A stretch of 64,000 bases of DNA, taken from positions 1-64,000 of the forward strand of contig NZ_JAPKIB010000007.1 of assembly GCF_036759925.1 (NCBI RefSeq), given 5' to 3'. The translations under genes were made by a program, and so were the position numbers. Shown here in pieces: positions 61,601 through 64,000 of the stretch (position 1 is the stretch's first letter; every line of letters begins with the position of its first letter). The notes below the pieces were generated by a model. It searched no databases. It saw only the letters and a list, made by a program, of their open reading frames with translations, and was not told the origin of the DNA. The DNA is from Kluyvera sp036759925 (GTDB taxonomy: Bacteria; Pseudomonadota; Gammaproteobacteria; Enterobacterales; Enterobacteriaceae).

Positions 61601-61705
61601 TTCAGCGGTATGCTGGTGGCGACGGTGATTGGCATTCTGTTTATCCCGTCGCTCTACGTGCTGTTCCAGCGTCTGCGCGAGTGGGCGCACCGCAAGACGG
61701 GCTAA
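58610..61705 (+). CDS. RND multidrug efflux permease (HAE-1 family)
   Basis: 1031-residue inner-membrane pump of the AcrB/MexB class with 12 helices and two large periplasmic loops. Proton-relay Asp pair 'VVDDAIVVVE' in helix 4 near 406 and the helix-10 Lys in 'ALAAKNAILIVEFARE' near 932 are intact, so it should be active. GGAGAGAG precedes the ATG. No outer-membrane factor gene follows; TolC is the likely partner. Its stop overlaps that of the convergent MocR gene by 4 bases. Confidence 0.95.
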   Translation: MLTFFIRRPRFAMVIALLMTFVGAVALKLIPVEQYPQITPPVVNVSASWPGASAQDVAEAIAAPLETQLNGVDHMLYMESTSSDDGGYSLNLTFAAGTDPDMAAIDVQNRVSQAVAQLPTEAQQNGVQVRKRASNLLMGVSLYSPQGSLSALQISNYASTQVREALARLPGVGQVQMFGARDYSMRIWLRPDRMNAMNITSEDIAQALNEQHVQGASGQIGTPPVFNGQQQTLTINGLGRLTDADEFRRIVVRSGEQGQLVRLSDVATIELGARSYNSSAQLNGVESAYMGIYPTPTANALQVANVVRAELTRLQSRFPADLMWEVKFDTTRFVAATIKEIGTSLALTLLAVVAVVSLFLQSLRATLIVALAIPVSLVGTFAVLYLLGYSANTLSLFAIILALTMVVDDAIVVVESVEGHMAEGMNRLEATGLALRQIAGPVIATTLVLLAVFVPVAMLPGIVGELYRQFAVTLSTAVTLSSIVALTLTPALCALLLRPRLKQPARFFQWFNLGLNATRDGYGKLVAWMNRRPLVAVAATTLAALLVAFSFTSMPKGFLPQEDQGYLFANIQLPESASLERTEAVMAQARKLLGAHPAVEDVIQVSGFSILSGTSASNGGFISLMLKDWSQRAPLETVMGELQRQLMAMPEANIMLFAPPTLPGLGSAAGFDLRILAQAGQTPAELEQVTRTILMKANQHPQLSRVFTTWSSNVPQLTLTVDRDQVARLDVPVSRIFNSLQTAFGGARAGDFSINNRVYHVVMQNEMQWRERAEQISELFVRSNQGERVRLSNLVTVTPTVGAPFIQQFNQFPSVSVSGSAAEGVSSRTAMTEMENLLKANLPEGYDYAWSGLSWQEQQTGNQAVWIVLAAVAMAWLFLVAQYESWTLPASVMLSVLFAIGGALLWLWTAGYANDVYVQIGLVLLIALAAKNAILIVEFARERRQSGLSIVEAAREGATRRFRAVMMTAVSFIIGIMPMMFSTGAGAQSRRIIGTTVFSGMLVATVIGILFIPSLYVLFQRLREWAHRKTG

Positions 61706-63165
61706 CCCATCTGTGCCAGCTGGCTGCGCAAAACGTCTACCCCCGGCGCAATGGCGTCGGGGTTAATAGCATGAAAGCCCATGCGGAAGAAATTGTCCGG
61801 CGGCATTGCATCGAGAAAATGCCGGGCGCCGGGTTCAATCAATACGCCGGTATGGGCGGCGCGCCAGGTCAGTTGCTGAGTGCTGATGCTGGCGGGGGTG
61901 CGCAGCCAGAAGGCGTTGGCGTGTTCGCTGCCGGGCAGTGGTTGGCACTCCGGCAGCAGCGTCGACAGCGCGGTATGCAGCCTGTCCCAGCGCTGGGCAG
62001 AATCATCACGGTAGCGCCGCAGGTGCGTTTCATAATGGCCCTGGGCAAGAAAGTGCGCCATCTGGTACTGAATGTTGGTCGGTGGATGGCGGTAAACCAG
62101 CCGGCGCAGGGCGCGGGCTTCATCAATTAGGTCCGGGTCGGCGACCATAAACCCTAACCGTAATCCGGGCGACAGCGCCTTCGACAGACTGCTAACGTAA
62201 ATCACCCGTCCGCTGCGGTCGCTGGCCTTCAGCGCGGGCAGCGGGTTAGCCTGGAAGTTACTCTCCGAATCGTAATCATCTTCGATAATCACCGCATCAT
62301 GCTGCGCGGCGTGCGCCAGTAGCTGGCTGCGTCTGGCCTTGCTCATGGTGATGCCGGTCGGCACCTGATGACCTGGCGTCACGTAGTAGTAATCGCACGG
62401 CGCGTCGTTGAGCACGATCCCTTCTTCATCCACCGGGTGCGGTACGATATCGCAGTCGCTGAGCAAAAAGGTATTAATCGCCTCGCGAAATCCGGGGTTC
62501 TCCACGCCCACTCGCGTCTGGCGCGACATCAGCAGGCGGGTGAGCAGGTAGAGCGCATTCTGCGAACCGAGGGTAATCAGAATTTCATCCGGTGCGGCGA
62601 CGATGCCACGTTTGGGCAGCACGCGGGTGCGGATCTGTTCAATCAGCATCGGCACGTCCTGGTCGATATGGTCGACGACCCACGCCGGGTCGCGCATGCC
62701 GCCGTGTAGCCAGTTCGCCGCCGATCGCCAGCTGGCCAACGGAAACTGGCGGGTATCGGGCTGGCCGTAGATAAACGGATAGCGGTAGTGCATCCAGCCG
62801 GCGGGCTTGAGGATCGACTCCTGCTGGCTAGGGGTAATGTTGAGCCGTTTGCCCCATGATGGTGCAGAATCACCACTGGCGGGTGCAGGGGCGGCGACAG
62901 AAAGGCGCGGCGCGTGGTAGTCCGGATGCAGGTAATAACCGCTGCGCGGGCGGCTCACCAGATAGCCTTCGTTGACCAGACTTTCAAACACCAGCGCGGT
63001 GGTGTTACGTGAAACCTGAAGCTGCTGCGCCAGTTGCCGACACGACGGCAGCGGCGTATCGACGGCGAAAATGCCGCCGAGAATGGCGTTGACCAGCGAT
63101 TCACGAACCTGCTCCTGCAACCCGCGCTGGTGGTCAAAATCCACGTGCAATAAGTGCCGAATCAT
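61702..63165 (-). CDS. MocR/PdxR-type GntR regulator with aminotransferase domain
   Basis: 487 residues. The N-terminal GntR winged HTH ('LPSCRQLAQQLQVSRNTTALVFESL', in part) joins a fold-type I aminotransferase domain (about 120-487). The PLP-binding Lys is in 'VSSLSKALSPGLRLG' and the PLP-contacting Asp in 'IIEDDYDSE'. Members sense PLP, GABA or amino acids. It is divergent from the ABC binding-protein gene at 63399, a likely target, and convergent with the RND gene. Confidence 0.93.
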   Translation of the reverse strand: MIRHLLHVDFDHQRGLQEQVRESLVNAILGGIFAVDTPLPSCRQLAQQLQVSRNTTALVFESLVNEGYLVSRPRSGYYLHPDYHAPRLSVAAPAPASGDSAPSWGKRLNITPSQQESILKPAGWMHYRYPFIYGQPDTRQFPLASWRSAANWLHGGMRDPAWVVDHIDQDVPMLIEQIRTRVLPKRGIVAAPDEILITLGSQNALYLLTRLLMSRQTRVGVENPGFREAINTFLLSDCDIVPHPVDEEGIVLNDAPCDYYYVTPGHQVPTGITMSKARRSQLLAHAAQHDAVIIEDDYDSESNFQANPLPALKASDRSGRVIYVSSLSKALSPGLRLGFMVADPDLIDEARALRRLVYRHPPTNIQYQMAHFLAQGHYETHLRRYRDDSAQRWDRLHTALSTLLPECQPLPGSEHANAFWLRTPASISTQQLTWRAAHTGVLIEPGARHFLDAMPPDNFFRMGFHAINPDAIAPGVDVLRSQLAQMG

Positions 63166-63398
63166 ACGCTGCTCCTTCGAATATCCGCTTTCCCTGAGTG
63201 CAGCAATTTCTGTACCAGCCTGAAATCGTCTGACACAAGCGCGCGCGAAAACTGGCTCTATTCAGAATGCAAAAAGTCTCCCTACAGTAAAAACGTCGTC
63301 GGCCAGAGTAAAAAATGGCGTCAGGCGGCACACATCTTGCAACGCTTTCAGGGCGTCTGGAATAAACGTGTTCGGCATATTTACGTAGGGGTCAAACG

Positions 63399-64000
63399 AT
63401 GAAAAAAACGATGGGTTCGTATTATCTGGCCGCCGTGATGGCGATGACCTTTTCATTACAGGTCGCCGCCGCTGATTTGCCAGAAATTGAAAAGTCCGGG
63501 ACCTTAAAAGTGGCCACCGAGGATGATTACGCACCGTTTAACTTTATGAATAACGGCAATGCCGATGGGTTCAACAAAGATATGCTGGCGGCGCTGCGCG
63601 AATACGCCAAATTTAACGTCACGCAAAGCATTCTGCCGTGGACCGGGTTATTAGCGGCGGTCTCCACTGGGCAGTACGATATGGCATTAACCGGTGCCGT
63701 CGTCACCGATGAACGCCTCAACGTGTTTAATTTCACCCCGCCGTGGGCCTCGGCGCAGCACTATTTTGTCAAGCGTGCGGGCGATAACTCGTTAAATACC
63801 ATTGCCGATCTCAGCGGGAAAAAAGTCGGCCTTCAGGCGGGCAGCGCGCTATTAGCTCGTCTGCCGGAACTGAAAGCGATGATTGAGAAAACCGGCGGCA
63901 AATTGGGTCCGGTAGTGGAATACCCGTCCTACCCGGAAGCTTACGCCGATTTAGCCAATAAACGTCTCGACTATGTGATTAACGTCGTTATCTCCGTTAA
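63399..64000 (+). CDS. Amino-acid ABC transporter substrate-binding protein (cut by window edge)
   Basis: 200 codons are visible; the gene continues past the window. A signal peptide ends at 'QVAAA' near residue 25. The mature protein begins 'DLPEIEKSGTLKVATEDDYAPFNF' (in part), and 'TGAVVTDERLNVFNFTPPWA' (in part) is the family-3 solute-binding signature. TAGGGG lies 8 bases before the ATG. It is divergent from the MocR regulator across 233 bases, in which I can define no specific site. It presumably starts an ABC import operon for an amino acid or opine-like compound. Confidence 0.9.
   Translation, partial: MKKTMGSYYLAAVMAMTFSLQVAAADLPEIEKSGTLKVATEDDYAPFNFMNNGNADGFNKDMLAALREYAKFNVTQSILPWTGLLAAVSTGQYDMALTGAVVTDERLNVFNFTPPWASAQHYFVKRAGDNSLNTIADLSGKKVGLQAGSALLARLPELKAMIEKTGGKLGPVVEYPSYPEAYADLANKRLDYVINVVISV

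Noticed and set aside
1..64000. CRISPR array
   Set aside because: The only recurrent short repeats are REP/BIME palindromes and the IS subrepeats; no regularly spaced repeat-spacer pattern and no cas genes.

Overview
This window is a stretch of enterobacterial chromosome. Gene order from adk through hemH-gsk-ybaL-fsr-ushA-ybaK-chiX-ybaP-copA-cueR-ybbJ-qmcA-fetAB-cnoX-ybbO-tesA-ybbAP-selU-purKE-lpxH-ppiB-cysS-ybcJ-folD to argU follows the 10-13 min region of Escherichia coli. The protein sequences are close but not identical to E. coli. The GC-rich coding regions, the ramR-romA-ramA locus and the many REP/BIME palindromes of the 'gtagcccggcc...gccgccggg' type point to the Klebsiella/Raoultella/Enterobacter group. 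Species cannot be fixed from the sequence alone.

Layout: 1-180 holds the left end of an IS481-family insertion sequence that runs off the window. 398-30197 is conserved core: nucleotide and heme metabolism, copper and iron export, a thioredoxin-like chaperone, purine synthesis, lipid A synthesis and Cys-tRNA synthesis. It contains the sRNA ChiX (9329-9408). Compared with E. coli, aes, ybaQ and the rhs block are missing, and a general porin sits after ybbP. At 30451 lies tRNA-Arg(UCU) argU. Downstream of it is an accessory block: a LexA-controlled sbmC/gyrI-like gene, a NylB-like serine hydrolase with a divergent LysR gene, a DMT exporter and a lone TonB-dependent siderophore receptor. Core synteny then resumes with pheP.

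Between pheP and mscM (38.6-45.9 kb) are two inserted metabolic modules. The first is an NHS-family symporter, a TIM-barrel isomerase/epimerase, a Gfo/Idh/MocA dehydrogenase and a LacI regulator, preceded by two identical palindromic operators. It looks like a self-contained uptake and redox-epimerisation pathway for an unknown sugar, glycoside or nucleoside. The second is an alpha/beta hydrolase and DMT transporter pair with a divergent LysR gene.

From 47.2 kb there are an MFS drug-type transporter with a divergent MmyB-type XRE regulator, a RelE/HigB-HigA-like toxin-antitoxin pair, then nfsB, ybdF and the multidrug-resistance control locus ramR-romA-ramA. The latter has a perfect RamR operator on a near-consensus promoter. 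The right end holds ybdJ, an unlisted 38-residue membrane peptide gene, a P2-type cation ATPase, an RND efflux pair without an outer-membrane partner, a MocR/PdxR-type regulator, and the start of an amino-acid ABC transporter binding protein cut by the window edge.

No CRISPR array, prophage or rRNA was seen. The most interesting candidates are the LacI-controlled NHS/TIM/Gfo module, the small membrane peptide, the terminator-like hairpin in front of nfsB, and the covarying arms of the BIME dyads.
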